In this document: positions 33,206-42,414 of the stretch, in pieces | Layout of the letters: each line of letters starts with the position of its first letter | How positions within the stretch are numbered: the stretch's first letter is position 1 | NCBI RefSeq assembly: GCF_000613245.1 | Contig: NZ_HG964936.1 | Location: 380,521-444,520, forward strand | Length of the DNA stretch: 64,000 bases | Origin: Mycobacterium asiaticum DSM 44297 | Lineage (GTDB): Bacteria; Actinomycetota; Actinomycetes; Mycobacteriales; Mycobacteriaceae | Direction of reading: 5' to 3' | Notes under the pieces: generated by a model | Told to the model about the DNA's origin: nothing | Database searches by the model: none | The model's input: the letters and a program-made list of their open reading frames with translations, nothing else | Made by a program: the position numbers and the translations under genes

Positions 33206-34893
33206 TGGCTTCCGAGGAGCCCCGGAAGGTGGCGCGAGCAGGCGCAGAATCGCACGAAACGCACCGTTTCCGTGCGATTCTGCGTCTGCTCGCGCAAAAG
33301 GGGCGCAACACCTGGCGGTCGCTGACGTCCATGGGGACCGCGTTGGTCCTGCTCTTCCTGCTCGCGCTCGGCGCGATTCCCGGCGCTCTGTTGCCGCAGC
33401 GCAGCCTCAACGCCGGCAAGGTCGACGAATACCTGCACACCCACCCGATGATCGGACCGTGGCTCGACGAGCTACAGGCGTTCGACGTGTTCTCCAGCTT
33501 CTGGTTCACCGCCATCTATGTCTTGCTGTTCGTGTCGCTGGTCGGTTGCCTGACGCCACGGATCCTCGAGCACGCCCGCAGCCTGCGGGCCACACCGGTG
33601 GCCGCGCCGCGCAATCTGGCCCGGCTGCCCAAACACGCCGAGGCCGAACTAGTCGGCGACCCCGAGAGCCTGGCCGCCACCATCGCCGGCCGGCTGCGCG
33701 GCTGGCGGAGGGCGACCAGACGCCACGGCGACACGGTCGAGGTGTCCGCGGAGAAGGGCTACCTGCGCGAGTTCGGCAACCTGGTCTTCCACTTCTCGCT
33801 GCTGGGCCTGCTGGTCGCCGTCGCCGTCGGCAAGCTGTTCGGCTACGAGGGCAACGTGATCGTCATCGCCGACGGCGGCCCTGGTTTCTGCTCGGCCACG
33901 CCGGCCGCGTTTGACTCGTTCCGCGCCGGCAACACCGTTGACGGCACCTCGCTGCACCCGGTCTGCCTGCGTGTCAACGACTTTCAAGCCCACTACCTGC
34001 CGTCGGGACAGGCCACCTCTTTCGCCGCCGACATCGCCTACCAGGCCGGCGACGACCTCACCTCGAACACCTGGCGGCCCTACCGGCTCGAGGTGAACCA
34101 CCCGCTGCGCATCGGCGGGGACCGGGTGTACCTGCAGGGCCACGGCTACGCCCCCACCTTCACGGTGACGTTCCCGAACGGGCAGACCCGCACCTCGACG
34201 GTGCAGTGGCGGCCGGACAACCCGCAGACCCTGCTGTCGTCGGGCGTCGCGCGCATCGACCCGCCGGCCGGCAGCTATCCCACCGCCGAGGAGCGGCGTA
34301 AGCACGAGATCGCGATCCAGGGCCTGCTGGCGCCCACCGAGCAACTCGACGGCACCCTGCTGTCGTCGCGCTTCCCGGCGCTCAACGACCCCGCGGTGGC
34401 CATCGACATCTACCGCGGCGACACCGGCCTGGACACCGGCCGGCCGCAGTCGTTGTTCAATCTGGACCCCCGCCTGATCGAACAGGGCCGGCTGACCAAG
34501 GAGAAGCGAGTCAACCTGCGCGTCGGGCAGCAGGTGCGGATCGACCAGGGCCCGGCGGCCGGCACCACGGTTCGCTTCGACGGCGCCATACCGTTCGTCA
34601 ACCTGCAGGTATCCCACGATCCCGGGCAGATCTGGGTGCTGGTCTTCGCGATCACCATGATGGCCGGACTGTTGGTGTCGCTGCTGGTCCGCCGGCGCCG
34701 GGTGTGGGTTCGTCTCACACCGGCCGGGGAGCCTCCAGGTACGGTCAACGTCGAACTGGGCGGCCTGGCGCGTACCGACAACTCCGGGTGGGGTGACGAG
34801 TTCGAGCGGCTGATCGAGCGGTTGACGGCAGGGGTGGGCGAATCCGGCGCGCCCGCCGGCATCCCCGCCAAGGCCGGAAGGGACGTCACATGA
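33205..34893 (+). CDS. resB: Cytochrome c maturation protein ResB/CcsB
   Basis: Haem-delivery membrane protein of 562 residues. Core starts RNTWRSLTSMGTALVLLFLLALGA with helix 1 near residues 45-65. Then LLPQRSLNAGKVDEYL, further helices near 95-120 and 185-205, a long outer domain (about 220-480), and a last helix near 490-510 (WVLVFAITMMAGLLVSLLV). Works with CcsA to ligate haem. The first 42 residues contain a segment encoded by a dispersed palindrome at 33232-33295. ATG 33205 overlaps the ccdA stop (TGATG). ATG 33331 is an alternative start, but would lose RNTWRSLTS, which is conserved. Confidence 0.93.
   Translation: MASEEPRKVARAGAESHETHRFRAILRLLAQKGRNTWRSLTSMGTALVLLFLLALGAIPGALLPQRSLNAGKVDEYLHTHPMIGPWLDELQAFDVFSSFWFTAIYVLLFVSLVGCLTPRILEHARSLRATPVAAPRNLARLPKHAEAELVGDPESLAATIAGRLRGWRRATRRHGDTVEVSAEKGYLREFGNLVFHFSLLGLLVAVAVGKLFGYEGNVIVIADGGPGFCSATPAAFDSFRAGNTVDGTSLHPVCLRVNDFQAHYLPSGQATSFAADIAYQAGDDLTSNTWRPYRLEVNHPLRIGGDRVYLQGHGYAPTFTVTFPNGQTRTSTVQWRPDNPQTLLSSGVARIDPPAGSYPTAEERRKHEIAIQGLLAPTEQLDGTLLSSRFPALNDPAVAIDIYRGDTGLDTGRPQSLFNLDPRLIEQGRLTKEKRVNLRVGQQVRIDQGPAAGTTVRFDGAIPFVNLQVSHDPGQIWVLVFAITMMAGLLVSLLVRRRRVWVRLTPAGEPPGTVNVELGGLARTDNSGWGDEFERLIERLTAGVGESGAPAGIPAKAGRDVT
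33232..33295. repeat. GCGAGCAGAC-family palindrome inside the resB 5' region
   Basis: Outer arms 33232-33255 and 33272-33295 (24 nt, one mismatch), with inner arms gaaacg (33256-33261) and cgtttc (33265-33270): a nearly complete hairpin of about 30 bp. Same outer sequence as at 239-300 and 55417-55474. Confidence 0.8.
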
Positions 34894-35885
34894 ATACCCA
34901 GCACGTGAACATCGGGCTGGCCCGCTACTCCGATTGGGCCTTCACCTCCGCGGTGGTGGCGCTCGTGGTCGCGCTGCTCCTGCTGGCCTGCGAACTGGCC
35001 TACGTGCGGACCCGGAAACTCGAGCCGGTGGCCCTACGAAGCAGCGAACGGGGTACGCACAGCGGCGGCGTCACGACCGACAGCGCCACCCCCGGCGTCG
35101 TCGCGGACACCCCGAGCCGGCCGTTCGACGAACGCGTCGGCCGCGCCGGCCTCGCCGTGCTCTACCTCGGCATCGCGCTGTTGTTGGCCTGCATCGTGCT
35201 GCGGGGCCTGGCCACAATGCGGGTGCCCTGGGGCAACATGTACGAGTTCATCAACCTGACCTGCCTATCCGGGCTCGTCGCCGGGGCCGTCGTGCTGCGC
35301 CGCCCGCAATACCGGCCGCTGTGGGTGTTCCTGCTGCTTCCGGTGCTGATCCTGCTGACCGTGTCCGGCCGCTGGCTCTACGCCAACGCGGCACCGGTGA
35401 TGCCGGCCCTGCAGTCATACTGGCTGCCCATCCACGTCTCGGTGGTCAGCCTCGGCTCGGGCGTGTTCCTGGTGGCAGGCATCGCCAGCATTCTGTTTCT
35501 GCTGCGCACCTCACGGCTCGGCGAACCGGGCACCGAGGGCCAACTGGCACGGCTGGTGCAACGCTTTCCCGACGCGCAGACGCTCGACCGGATCGCTTAC
35601 CGAACCACCATCTTCGCCTTCCCGGTGTTCGGCTTCGGGGTCATCTTCGGTGCGATCTGGGCCGAGGAAGCCTGGGGCCGGTACTGGGGCTGGGACCCCA
35701 AGGAAACCGTGTCGTTCATCGCATGGGTCGTGTACGCCGCCTACCTCCATGCCAGGTCAACGGCCGGTTGGCGGGATCGCAAGGCGGCCTGGATCAACGT
35801 CGCCGGGTTCGTGGCCATGGTCTTCAATCTGTTCTTCGTTAACCTGGTGACCGTTGGCCTGCACTCGTATGCGGGCGTGGGCTGA
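34890..35885 (+). CDS. ccsA: Cytochrome c haem lyase CcsA
   Basis: Membrane haem-handling protein of 331 residues, eight or so helices. The tryptophan-rich WWD signature is visible as EEAWGRYWGWDPKETVSFIAW (near 255-275), the haem-binding loop. A hydrophilic loop near residues 45-85 is low in complexity. A conserved His lies in YWLPIHVSVV. ATG 34890 overlaps the resB stop by 4 nt. Last core gene of the System II operon. Confidence 0.95.
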   Translation: MNTQHVNIGLARYSDWAFTSAVVALVVALLLLACELAYVRTRKLEPVALRSSERGTHSGGVTTDSATPGVVADTPSRPFDERVGRAGLAVLYLGIALLLACIVLRGLATMRVPWGNMYEFINLTCLSGLVAGAVVLRRPQYRPLWVFLLLPVLILLTVSGRWLYANAAPVMPALQSYWLPIHVSVVSLGSGVFLVAGIASILFLLRTSRLGEPGTEGQLARLVQRFPDAQTLDRIAYRTTIFAFPVFGFGVIFGAIWAEEAWGRYWGWDPKETVSFIAWVVYAAYLHARSTAGWRDRKAAWINVAGFVAMVFNLFFVNLVTVGLHSYAGVG

Positions 35886-35932
35886 CCCGAGCGTGACCGA
35901 CCCGAACAAGCGGGCAACAAGGGGGAGCACGA

Positions 35933-37260
35933 GTGTCAGAACATCCAACGCCGGGCGGGGGGCTCCGCGCGTCCACCCGGGTACCGGGGCGGCCGACCTC
36001 AGCCCGGACCAGCCGACCATCGAGGGTCCGGCGCCGTTCGTAGCCGAACCGCCGGTCGAAGCCACCGCCGAGGCGCCGACGCGGGCGTTCGCCGGTTTCC
36101 GCACTGAGCGCCGGCCATCCGCGCCCCCCGATCCCGTCGCCGCTACCGCGCCGTCAGTCGAGACGCCGCAGTGGGATCCGGGACCGACCACCGGTCCGGT
36201 GTCCGGTGTGACGCGGGTCGATCCGACGGCCTACGGCGCGTATTACCCGGGCCCGCCGGAGGGCGCCGGCATCGAAGAGCGGCCCCAGTTCCGTCCCGAG
36301 CCGCTGCCGCACGCGCCGTATCCCGAGCTGTCGACGACCGTCCTGCTCAAGCCGGTCAAGCCGCCGCCATCGGAAGGCTGGCGCCGGCTGCTGTACGTGC
36401 TGTCGGGTCAGCTGATCAACCTGGGGGAGAGTCCCCGGGCGATGAAGCACAACAACCTGGTTGCCCAGATCAACCGGCCGCTGCGCGGTTGTTACCGCAT
36501 CGCGGTGCTGTCGTTGAAGGGCGGCGTCGGCAAGACGACGATCACCGCAACGTTGGGGTCCACCTTCGGGTCCGTTCGGGGTGACCGGGTGGTCGCCGTG
36601 GATGCCAACCCGGATCGCGGCACCCTGAGCCAGAAGCTGCCGCTCGAAACCCCGGCGACCGTGCGACACCTGCTGCGGGATGCCGATAGCATCGACCGCT
36701 ACAGCGACATCCGCAGCTACACCTCACAAAACAAGGCTGGGCTGGAGGTACTCGCCTCCTCGAGCGACCCGACGTTGTCGGAGGCATTCAGCTCCGAGGA
36801 CTACACGCGCAGCCTGGACATCCTCGAACGGTTCTACGGACTGGTACTGACCGACTGCGGCGCCGGACTGCTGCACTCGGCGATGTCGGCGATCCTGGCC
36901 CGGTCCGACGTGCTGATCGTGGTCGCGTCGGGCTCCATCGACGGGGCCCGCAGTGCGTCGGCGACGCTGGACTGGCTGGACGCCCACGGCCACGAGGACT
37001 TGGTGCGAAACTCGATCACTGTGATCAACGCCGTGCGGCCGCGGGCCGGCAAGGTCGACATGGACAAGGTGATCGAGCATTTCGCGCGCCGCTGCCGGGC
37101 CGTACGGGTGGTGCCCTATGACCCGCACCTGGAAGAAGGCGCCGAGATCGAGCTGGATCGGCTGAAACGGGACACCCGCGAGGCACTGCTCGAGCTGGCG
37201 GCGGTGGTCGCCGACGGCTTCCCCGGCGACCAGCGGCGCTCCAACCCGCAGTTCGTCTAA
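35933..37260 (+). CDS. ParA/MinD-like ATPase (Rv0530 type), N-terminal frameshift
   Basis: The main body, about 390 residues, reads without break to a stop at 37260. A Pro-rich N-terminal region (about 1-190) precedes a P-loop ATPase domain with deviant Walker A VLSLKGGVGKTTIT, then VVAVDANPDRGTLS and VLTDCGAGLLH. This is the layout of EspI-like and MinD-like proteins of mycobacteria. The best start is GTG 35933 (ribosome site GGGGAG) giving VSEHPTPGGGLRASTRVPG, but this is one base out of frame with the rest. Adding one G to the run at 35986-35989 joins it to AADLSPDQPTIEG. Without that base the frame is open from 35854, inside ccsA. It follows ccsA by 47 nt. Confidence 0.82.
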
Positions 37261-37412
37261 CGCGGTTTGTTGTCGCCCAATCGCCGCAGGAACTCCGGAT
37301 CGTCGTCAGGTCCGATGACGCGCGTCTTCGGCGGGCTGGTCTGTGACCGCGCCGCACGCCAGCCGAGATAGATCAGCGTCCCCAGAATAAGGACGACGAG
37401 CAGGTAAAGCAC
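37257..37412 (-). CDS. Small one-TM protein (Rv0530A type)
   Basis: Protein of 51 residues. GTG 37412 has AGGAGG upstream. The product starts VLYLLVVLILGTLIYLGWRA, a membrane helix, then a polar tail SQTSPPKTRVIGPDDDPEFL and RRLGDNKPR. The position and size fit Rv0530A of M. tuberculosis. The stop overlaps that of the ATPase gene on the other strand by 3 bases. Function unknown. Confidence 0.75.
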   Translation of the reverse strand: MLYLLVVLILGTLIYLGWRAARSQTSPPKTRVIGPDDDPEFLRRLGDNKPR

Positions 37413-37468
37413 TCGACACCTCCTGTGAGCGAATATACCCGTGGCGGGCCTGTCGCTAGGCTCAAGTC

Positions 37469-37819
37469 GTGTCAGAAGCGCCTAGCGACAAGCCCACTCG
37501 GGTTCCGTCCCGCGGTCGCGGCGTCGCCGACGTCCTGCTCTACGTCGCGGCCCGGCTGCTGTTGGTGGTGGTAATCACTGCTCTGATCTACGGCGCGGGC
37601 CGGCTGATAGGGGTGGCCGACTTCCCGCTCACCGTCGCCGCACTGGGCGGCCTGGTTGTCTCCATGCCGCTGGGAATGTGGGCATTCGGCCCGCTGCGCC
37701 GGCGCGCCACGGCCACTCTTGCCGCCGCAGGTGAACATCGCCGTGCCGAACGGGACCGGTTGCGGGCCCGGCTGCGGGGGGAGTCGTCACCGGCCGACGA
37801 GGGGCCGGCCGAAGGCTGA
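37469..37819 (+). CDS. Small membrane protein, DUF4229-like (Rv0531 type)
   Basis: Protein of 116 residues. Two hydrophobic helices lie near residues 22-42 (DVLLYVAARLLLVVVITALI) and 50-72 (FPLTVAALGGLVVSMPLGMW). The C-terminus is a basic helix (AEHRRAERDRLRARLRG). GTG 37469 begins VSEAPSDKP. Function not known; it is divergent from the Rv0530A-like gene with a 56-nt spacer. In H37Rv, PE_PGRS6 follows it, here fabH follows at once (3-nt gap, opposite strand). Confidence 0.78.
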   Translation: MSEAPSDKPTRVPSRGRGVADVLLYVAARLLLVVVITALIYGAGRLIGVADFPLTVAALGGLVVSMPLGMWAFGPLRRRATATLAAAGEHRRAERDRLRARLRGESSPADEGPAEG

Positions 37820-37822
37820 TCC

Positions 37823-38839
37823 TCAGCTGTCGCTGTGCAGCGGCATCCGCACCACCTGTGCGGCGTAGGTGAGTCCGGCGCCGTAGCCGATGAGCAGTGC
37901 CAAATCGCCGGGCTGGGCCGCGCCGGTGTCCATCAGTTCCGCGATGGCCAGCGGGATGGAGGCCGCGGAGGTGTTCCCGGAGTGTTCGATGTCGTTGGCG
38001 ACGACGGTGTCCGGTCGCAACTGCAGGTTTTTGACCAGCAACTCGTTGATGCGGCTGTTGGCCTGATGGGGTACGAACACATCGATCTGATCCGGCCCGA
38101 CACCGGCGGCCTCCAGCGCGCGGCGCCCTACGTCGCCCATCTTGAAGGCAGCCCAGCGGAACACCGCCGGACCCTCGAGCCGCACGAACGGCCGTGGGCC
38201 GGAGGGATTCTGCGCGAAGGTGATCCAGTCGATGTCCTGGCGGATTGCGCCGGACTGCTCGCCGTCACTGCCCGCCACCGTCGGCCCGATGCCCTGGGTG
38301 GGTGTCTCGCCGACCACCACCGCGGCGGCTCCGTCGGCGAAGATGAAGCAGTTGCCGCGGTCGTGCATGTCTATCGTCGGGGACAGTTTCTCGGTGCCGA
38401 CCACCAGCATCTTCCCGGCGCCGCCGGCGCGGATCATGTCCGCCGCGGTGCTCAGTGCGTACCCGAACCCGGCGCAGCCGGCGGACAGATCGAAGCCCAG
38501 CACGTCGTTGGCGCCCAACGCCGCCGCGACCATCGGGGCGGCCGGCGGTGTCTGCAGGAAGTGCGTGTTGGTGGTGACGATCACGCCGTCGATGTCGGCC
38601 GGTGTCAGCGAGGCGTTCTTCAACGCCCGTCGACAGGCTTCGGCGGCCATCGAAGCCGCGGATTCGTCGTCCGCGGCGAACCGGCGCGACTTGATCCCGG
38701 TGCGCGAGTAGATCCATTCGTCGGAGGAGTCGATGTTCTCGCAGATCTCCTCGTTGGTGACGACGCGCTCAGGGCGGTAGGCGCCGACGCTGAGCAACCC
38801 GACTTTCTTCGGGCCGTTGATCGTCGCGATCTCAGTCAT
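37823..38839 (-). CDS. fabH: Beta-ketoacyl-ACP synthase III FabH
   Basis: Condenses acyl-CoA from FAS-I with malonyl-ACP, which starts the FAS-II chain that becomes mycolic acid. It has 338 residues. Catalytic triad: Cys122 in [13 protein letters not shown], His in [12 protein letters not shown], Asn in [15 protein letters not shown]. The C-terminal [17 protein letters not shown] is standard. Start ATG 38839. Single gene on this strand; no operon partner close by. Confidence 0.96.
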   Translation of the reverse strand: MTEIATINGPKKVGLLSVGAYRPERVVTNEEICENIDSSDEWIYSRTGIKSRRFAADDESAASMAAEACRRALKNASLTPADIDGVIVTTNTHFLQTPPAAPMVAAALGANDVLGFDLSAGCAGFGYALSTAADMIRAGGAGKMLVVGTEKLSPTIDMHDRGNCFIFADGAAAVVVGETPTQGIGPTVAGSDGEQSGAIRQDIDWITFAQNPSGPRPFVRLEGPAVFRWAAFKMGDVGRRALEAAGVGPDQIDVFVPHQANSRINELLVKNLQLRPDTVVANDIEHSGNTSAASIPLAIAELMDTGAAQPGDLALLIGYGAGLTYAAQVVRMPLHSDS

Positions 38840-38947
38840 AGCGATGTCCTTCCCGCCGCAGCAATCGGTTGCTCCTGCCGCTGGGGCTGGATCGACTCTA
38901 TGCGTGCTCGCTGTGCGCGTGCACCGGGGTCGAGCACGGACGTCGGA

Positions 38948-39601
38948 TTACCGCAACTTGGACAGGCAGAGGACAATCGGCGGACGGTAGGCCTGCGTCC
39001 GCACCCACTGGCTGCCGGGGCAATCCGACGTGCTGGTGGTGCGTTTGGTGACCTTGTCCGTCGCGGCGCTCGACCCGCAGGCGGCGGGCGAAACGGTCAC
39101 CTCCCTGCTGCCGTCCTTCTTCTTTGCCCCGGTCACCCGACGGATGCAATCGCCGACGCGGGCGTCCTTGATCGCCCGCGCCGTAGCGTCCGGCACCCCG
39201 ACCGGGGCCTCGGACGTGGCGGGTGCGCTTCGCGATCGTGAACCCGCGTTGCTGTGCAGCGCCGAGTTGATCGACGCCATGAACACCAGGACGCCGATCA
39301 GCCCGATGATTCCCAGGACCGTCCCGATGTATCCCAGCGCCAGGCCGGCGATGGCAAAGCCGCGGCCGTCCTCGCCGGTGCGCTTGATCTGGGAAAGCGA
39401 AATATGCCCGAACACGATGCCCAACGGGGCCAGGACCAGCGATGTGACGAACGCGGCGATCGCAAGCGAGTTAGTGGAACGGCTGACTGGATACGGCGGA
39501 TAGGGCCCCCCGAACGGACCCGACGGGCCGGGCGGCCCAGACGGTCCGGGCGGCGGCACCGGTAGACGCCGGGTCGCGTGGTCGTCGAGCCGCTCACTCA
39601 T
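38948..39601 (-). CDS. DUF4190-type membrane protein with C-terminal exported domain
   Basis: Protein of 217 residues. N-terminus is Pro/Gly-rich (about 15-38). Two helices near 45-65 and 80-110 (AIAAFVTSLVLAPLGIVFGHIS, in two parts; GYIGTVLGIIGLIGVLV) frame the DUF4190 motif ISLSQIKRTGEDGRGFAIAG. The outer part contains four Cys spaced as in disulfide-bonded septum-formation-like domains (GDCIRR, AACGSS, SDCPGS, IVLCLS). It probably sits at the cell surface. Not present at this locus in H37Rv. Confidence 0.8.
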   Translation of the reverse strand: MSERLDDHATRRLPVPPPGPSGPPGPSGPFGGPYPPYPVSRSTNSLAIAAFVTSLVLAPLGIVFGHISLSQIKRTGEDGRGFAIAGLALGYIGTVLGIIGLIGVLVFMASINSALHSNAGSRSRSAPATSEAPVGVPDATARAIKDARVGDCIRRVTGAKKKDGSREVTVSPAACGSSAATDKVTKRTTSTSDCPGSQWVRTQAYRPPIVLCLSKLR

Positions 39602-39702
39602 CAGAACTGATCCCCTCCCGTCGACGCCCTGTTATTTTGCGGCGCAACGCATTTGAGCAAGTAAAACACAGCGGGCCAGTTGGCGCCGGGGACTCCGTGC
39701 GG

Positions 39703-40575
39703 TCAGCCGGCCAGGGACAGCGCTAGCGCGACCCCGGCGGACCACACAACCATGGCCAGCCCGGTGTCGCGCAGCACGGGGATCAACTCCGGCCCGCCCA
39801 GGCCGGCGCGCACCGGCCGGTCGGCCCGCAGTGCCAGCGGCGTGGCCACCAGTCCCACGGCGCACCACGGCGTCGCTGCCAGCAGGATCAGCGTCATAAC
39901 CCCGGCGGTGACCAGCAAAGCGTGGTAGAGCAGCCGGGTGCGGCGGTCACCCAACCGCACCGCGAGGGTGATCTTGCCGGATTGGGTATCGGTGGGAATG
40001 TCTCGCAGATTGTTGGCGACCAGCACCGACGACGACAACGCCCCGATCGTGACCGCCAGCACCAGGCCCACCCAGTCCACCCGCAGGGCCTGGGTGAATT
40101 GGGTGCCCAGGACGGCGACCAGGCCGAAGAACACGAACACCGCCGCCTCGCCCAGCCCCGAGTAGCCGTACGGTTTGGACCCGCCGGTGTAAAGCCAGGC
40201 CCCGGCGACACACCCCACACCGACCGCGATCAGCCACGGCGCACTGACCAGCGCCAGCGCCAGTCCCGCCACACTGCCGACGAACAGGCTGACCAGCGCC
40301 GCGGTCAGCACCGCGCGCGGCGTCGCCAGCCGGGCCCCCACCAACCGCACCGGTCCGGCCCGCACGTCGTCGGTGCCCCGGATGCCGTCGGAGTAGTCGT
40401 TTGCGTAGTTCACCCCGATGACGAAGGCGAGGGCCACCGTCAGAGCCAGCAGCGCCTTCCACCACACGGCGGCGTGCAACCACGCCGCGGCGCCGGTGCC
40501 GGCGACCACCGGGGCGACCGCGTTCGGCAGGGTCCGCGGGCGCGCCCCGGCGATCCACTGCGCAAAACTGGCCAC
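39703..40575 (-). CDS. menA: 1,4-dihydroxy-2-naphthoate polyprenyltransferase MenA
   Basis: Attaches the prenyl tail to dihydroxynaphthoate, a late step of menaquinone synthesis. It has 290 residues and about nine membrane helices. The prenyl-diphosphate motif is [16 protein letters not shown] (near 60-75), and [13 protein letters not shown] (near 185) holds the second acidic motif. GTG 40575 gives [17 protein letters not shown] as in M. tuberculosis, with AGGATG upstream. ATG 40593 is also possible and would overlap the divergent phosphorylase gene. Separate from menE/B/C/D, but within the same 24 kb. Confidence 0.94.
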   Translation of the reverse strand: MASFAQWIAGARPRTLPNAVAPVVAGTGAAAWLHAAVWWKALLALTVALAFVIGVNYANDYSDGIRGTDDVRAGPVRLVGARLATPRAVLTAALVSLFVGSVAGLALALVSAPWLIAVGVGCVAGAWLYTGGSKPYGYSGLGEAAVFVFFGLVAVLGTQFTQALRVDWVGLVLAVTIGALSSSVLVANNLRDIPTDTQSGKITLAVRLGDRRTRLLYHALLVTAGVMTLILLAATPWCAVGLVATPLALRADRPVRAGLGGPELIPVLRDTGLAMVVWSAGVALALSLAG

Positions 40576-40591
40576 CAGGGCATCCTGCCTC

Positions 40592-41386
40592 ATGCATCAC
40601 AATGGGCGGATGCTCGGAGTCATCGGCGGCAGCGGCTTCTACACCTTTCTCGGATCCGACACCCGCACGGTGTACCCCGAGACCCCCTGGGGTGCGCCCA
40701 GCGACCCGATCACGATCGGCGCCATCGGCGGGCACGAGGTCGCGTTCCTGCCCCGGCACGGCGCCCGTCACCAGTACTCGCCGCACACCGTCCCGTACCG
40801 GGCCAACATGTGGGCGCTGCGCGCGCTGGGGGTCCGGCGGGTATTCGCGCCGTGCGCGGTCGGCAGTCTGAACCCCCTGCTGGGGCCCGGAACGGTGGTG
40901 GTGCCCGACCAACTGGTGGACCGCACCAGTGGTCGCCCGGACACCTACTTCGACAGCGGCGGGGTGCACGCCAGCTTCGCCGATCCGTACTGCCCGACGC
41001 TGCGCAGCGCGGTGACCGGCCTGCCGGATGTGGTCGACGGCGGCACCATGGTGGTGATCCAGGGTCCGCGGTTTTCCACCCGCGCGGAGAGCCAGTGGTT
41101 CGCCGCCGCCGGCTTCAGTCTGGTCAACATGACCGGCTACCCGGAGGCCATCCTCGCTCGCGAACTCGAATTATGTTATGCAGCAATAGCTTTGGTCACC
41201 GACGTGGATGCCGGTGTGGCGGTCGGGGAAGGGGTGAAGGCCGCCGAGATCTTTGCCGCCTTTGGGGAGAACATCGTGCGGCTCAAGCAACTCGTGCAGA
41301 CGGCGATCGACAATGTGGCCGACGAGCGCACCTGCACCCATTGCCTGCAGCACGCCGGGGTCCCGCTGCCATTCGAGTTGCCGTGA
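40592..41386 (+). CDS. S-methyl-5'-thioadenosine phosphorylase-type nucleoside phosphorylase
   Basis: Nucleoside phosphorylase of 264 residues (Rv0535 type). Features: [34 protein letters not shown] (phosphate and ribose loop, near 58-76), and [17 protein letters not shown] (near 178). It probably splits methylthioadenosine or related nucleosides to recover purines. ATG 40592 ([13 protein letters not shown]) equals the H37Rv length; ATG 40610 is an alternative. Divergent from menA with at most 16 nt between starts. Overlaps the next GTG by 4 nt. Confidence 0.9.
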   Translation: MHHNGRMLGVIGGSGFYTFLGSDTRTVYPETPWGAPSDPITIGAIGGHEVAFLPRHGARHQYSPHTVPYRANMWALRALGVRRVFAPCAVGSLNPLLGPGTVVVPDQLVDRTSGRPDTYFDSGGVHASFADPYCPTLRSAVTGLPDVVDGGTMVVIQGPRFSTRAESQWFAAAGFSLVNMTGYPEAILARELELCYAAIALVTDVDAGVAVGEGVKAAEIFAAFGENIVRLKQLVQTAIDNVADERTCTHCLQHAGVPLPFELP

Positions 41387-42414
41387 GGGTGTTGCTCACC
41401 GGCGCGGCCGGTTTCATCGGCGCCCGGGTCGACGCGGCGCTGCGGGCGGCGGGTCATGAGGTGATCGGCGTGGACGCGTTGCTGCCCGCCGCGCACGGTC
41501 CGAGTCCGGTGCTGCCGCCCGGGTGTCACCGGGTCGATGTGCGCGACGCCGATGCACTCGCTCCGCTGCTGTCGGGGGTGGACCTGGTGTGCCATCAGGC
41601 GGCGATGGTAGGCGCCGGTGTCGACGCCGCCGATGCGCCGGAATACGGCGGCCACAACGACTTCGGGACCACGGTGCTGCTGGCCCAGATGTTCGCCGCC
41701 GGCGTCCGGCGTCTGGTGTTGGCGTCCTCGATGGTGGTGTACGGGCAGGGGCGGTACCGGTGCGCCGAGCACGGCTCGGTGGATCCGCCGCCGCGCCGCC
41801 GCGCCGACCTGGACGCCGGCGTCTTCGAGCACCGCTGTCCGGTCTGCGGGCAGCCGGTTGTGTGGCAATTGGTCGGTGAGGACGCCGCGCTGCGGCCACG
41901 CAGCCTGTACGCGGCCAGCAAGACGGCGCAGGAACACTTCGCACTGGCCTGGTCGGAGGCCACCGGCGGTTCGGTGATCGCGCTGCGCTACCACAACGTC
42001 TACGGCCCGGGCATGCCGCGGGACACCCCGTATTCCGGGGTGGCGGCTATATTCCGCTCCTCACTCGAGAAGGGTGAGCCGCCAAGGGTTTTCGAAGACG
42101 GCCGGCAGATGCGAGATTTCGTCCACGTCGACGATGTCGCGGCGGCAAACCTGGCGGCGGTGAGCGCGGACCGCGCCGGCTTCACCGCCGCCAACGTCTG
42201 CTCGGGACGACCCATCGCCATCCTCGAAGTGGCCAGCGCCCTGTGTGCCGCGCGGGGCGGCGAGCTGTCTCCGGCCGTCACCGGCCAATACCGCAGTGGC
42301 GATGTCCGCCACATCGTGGCCGACCCCACACTGGCCGCCGAGGTGCTCGATTTCCGGGCCGCGGTGGCCCCGGGCGACGGGCTGCGCGACTTCGCGTTCG
42401 CGCCGTTGCGTTAG
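41383..42414 (+). CDS. galE3: NAD-dependent sugar epimerase/dehydratase (GalE3-like)
   Basis: Extended SDR enzyme of 343 residues. The Rossmann motif is VLLTGAAGFIGARVDAALRA, then the active site YAASKTAQEHFAL (near 180, YxxxK) and RYHNVYGPGMPRDTPYSGVA. A four-Cys-like insert (YRCAEHGSV...FEHRCPVCGQPV, near 120-160) is unusual for GalE and may bind zinc. GTG 41383 overlaps the preceding stop. Its TAG overlaps the stop of the opposite gene by 2-3 bases. Substrate not fixed; the name follows M. tuberculosis Rv0536. Confidence 0.87.
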   Translation: MRVLLTGAAGFIGARVDAALRAAGHEVIGVDALLPAAHGPSPVLPPGCHRVDVRDADALAPLLSGVDLVCHQAAMVGAGVDAADAPEYGGHNDFGTTVLLAQMFAAGVRRLVLASSMVVYGQGRYRCAEHGSVDPPPRRRADLDAGVFEHRCPVCGQPVVWQLVGEDAALRPRSLYAASKTAQEHFALAWSEATGGSVIALRYHNVYGPGMPRDTPYSGVAAIFRSSLEKGEPPRVFEDGRQMRDFVHVDDVAAANLAAVSADRAGFTAANVCSGRPIAILEVASALCAARGGELSPAVTGQYRSGDVRHIVADPTLAAEVLDFRAAVAPGDGLRDFAFAPLR

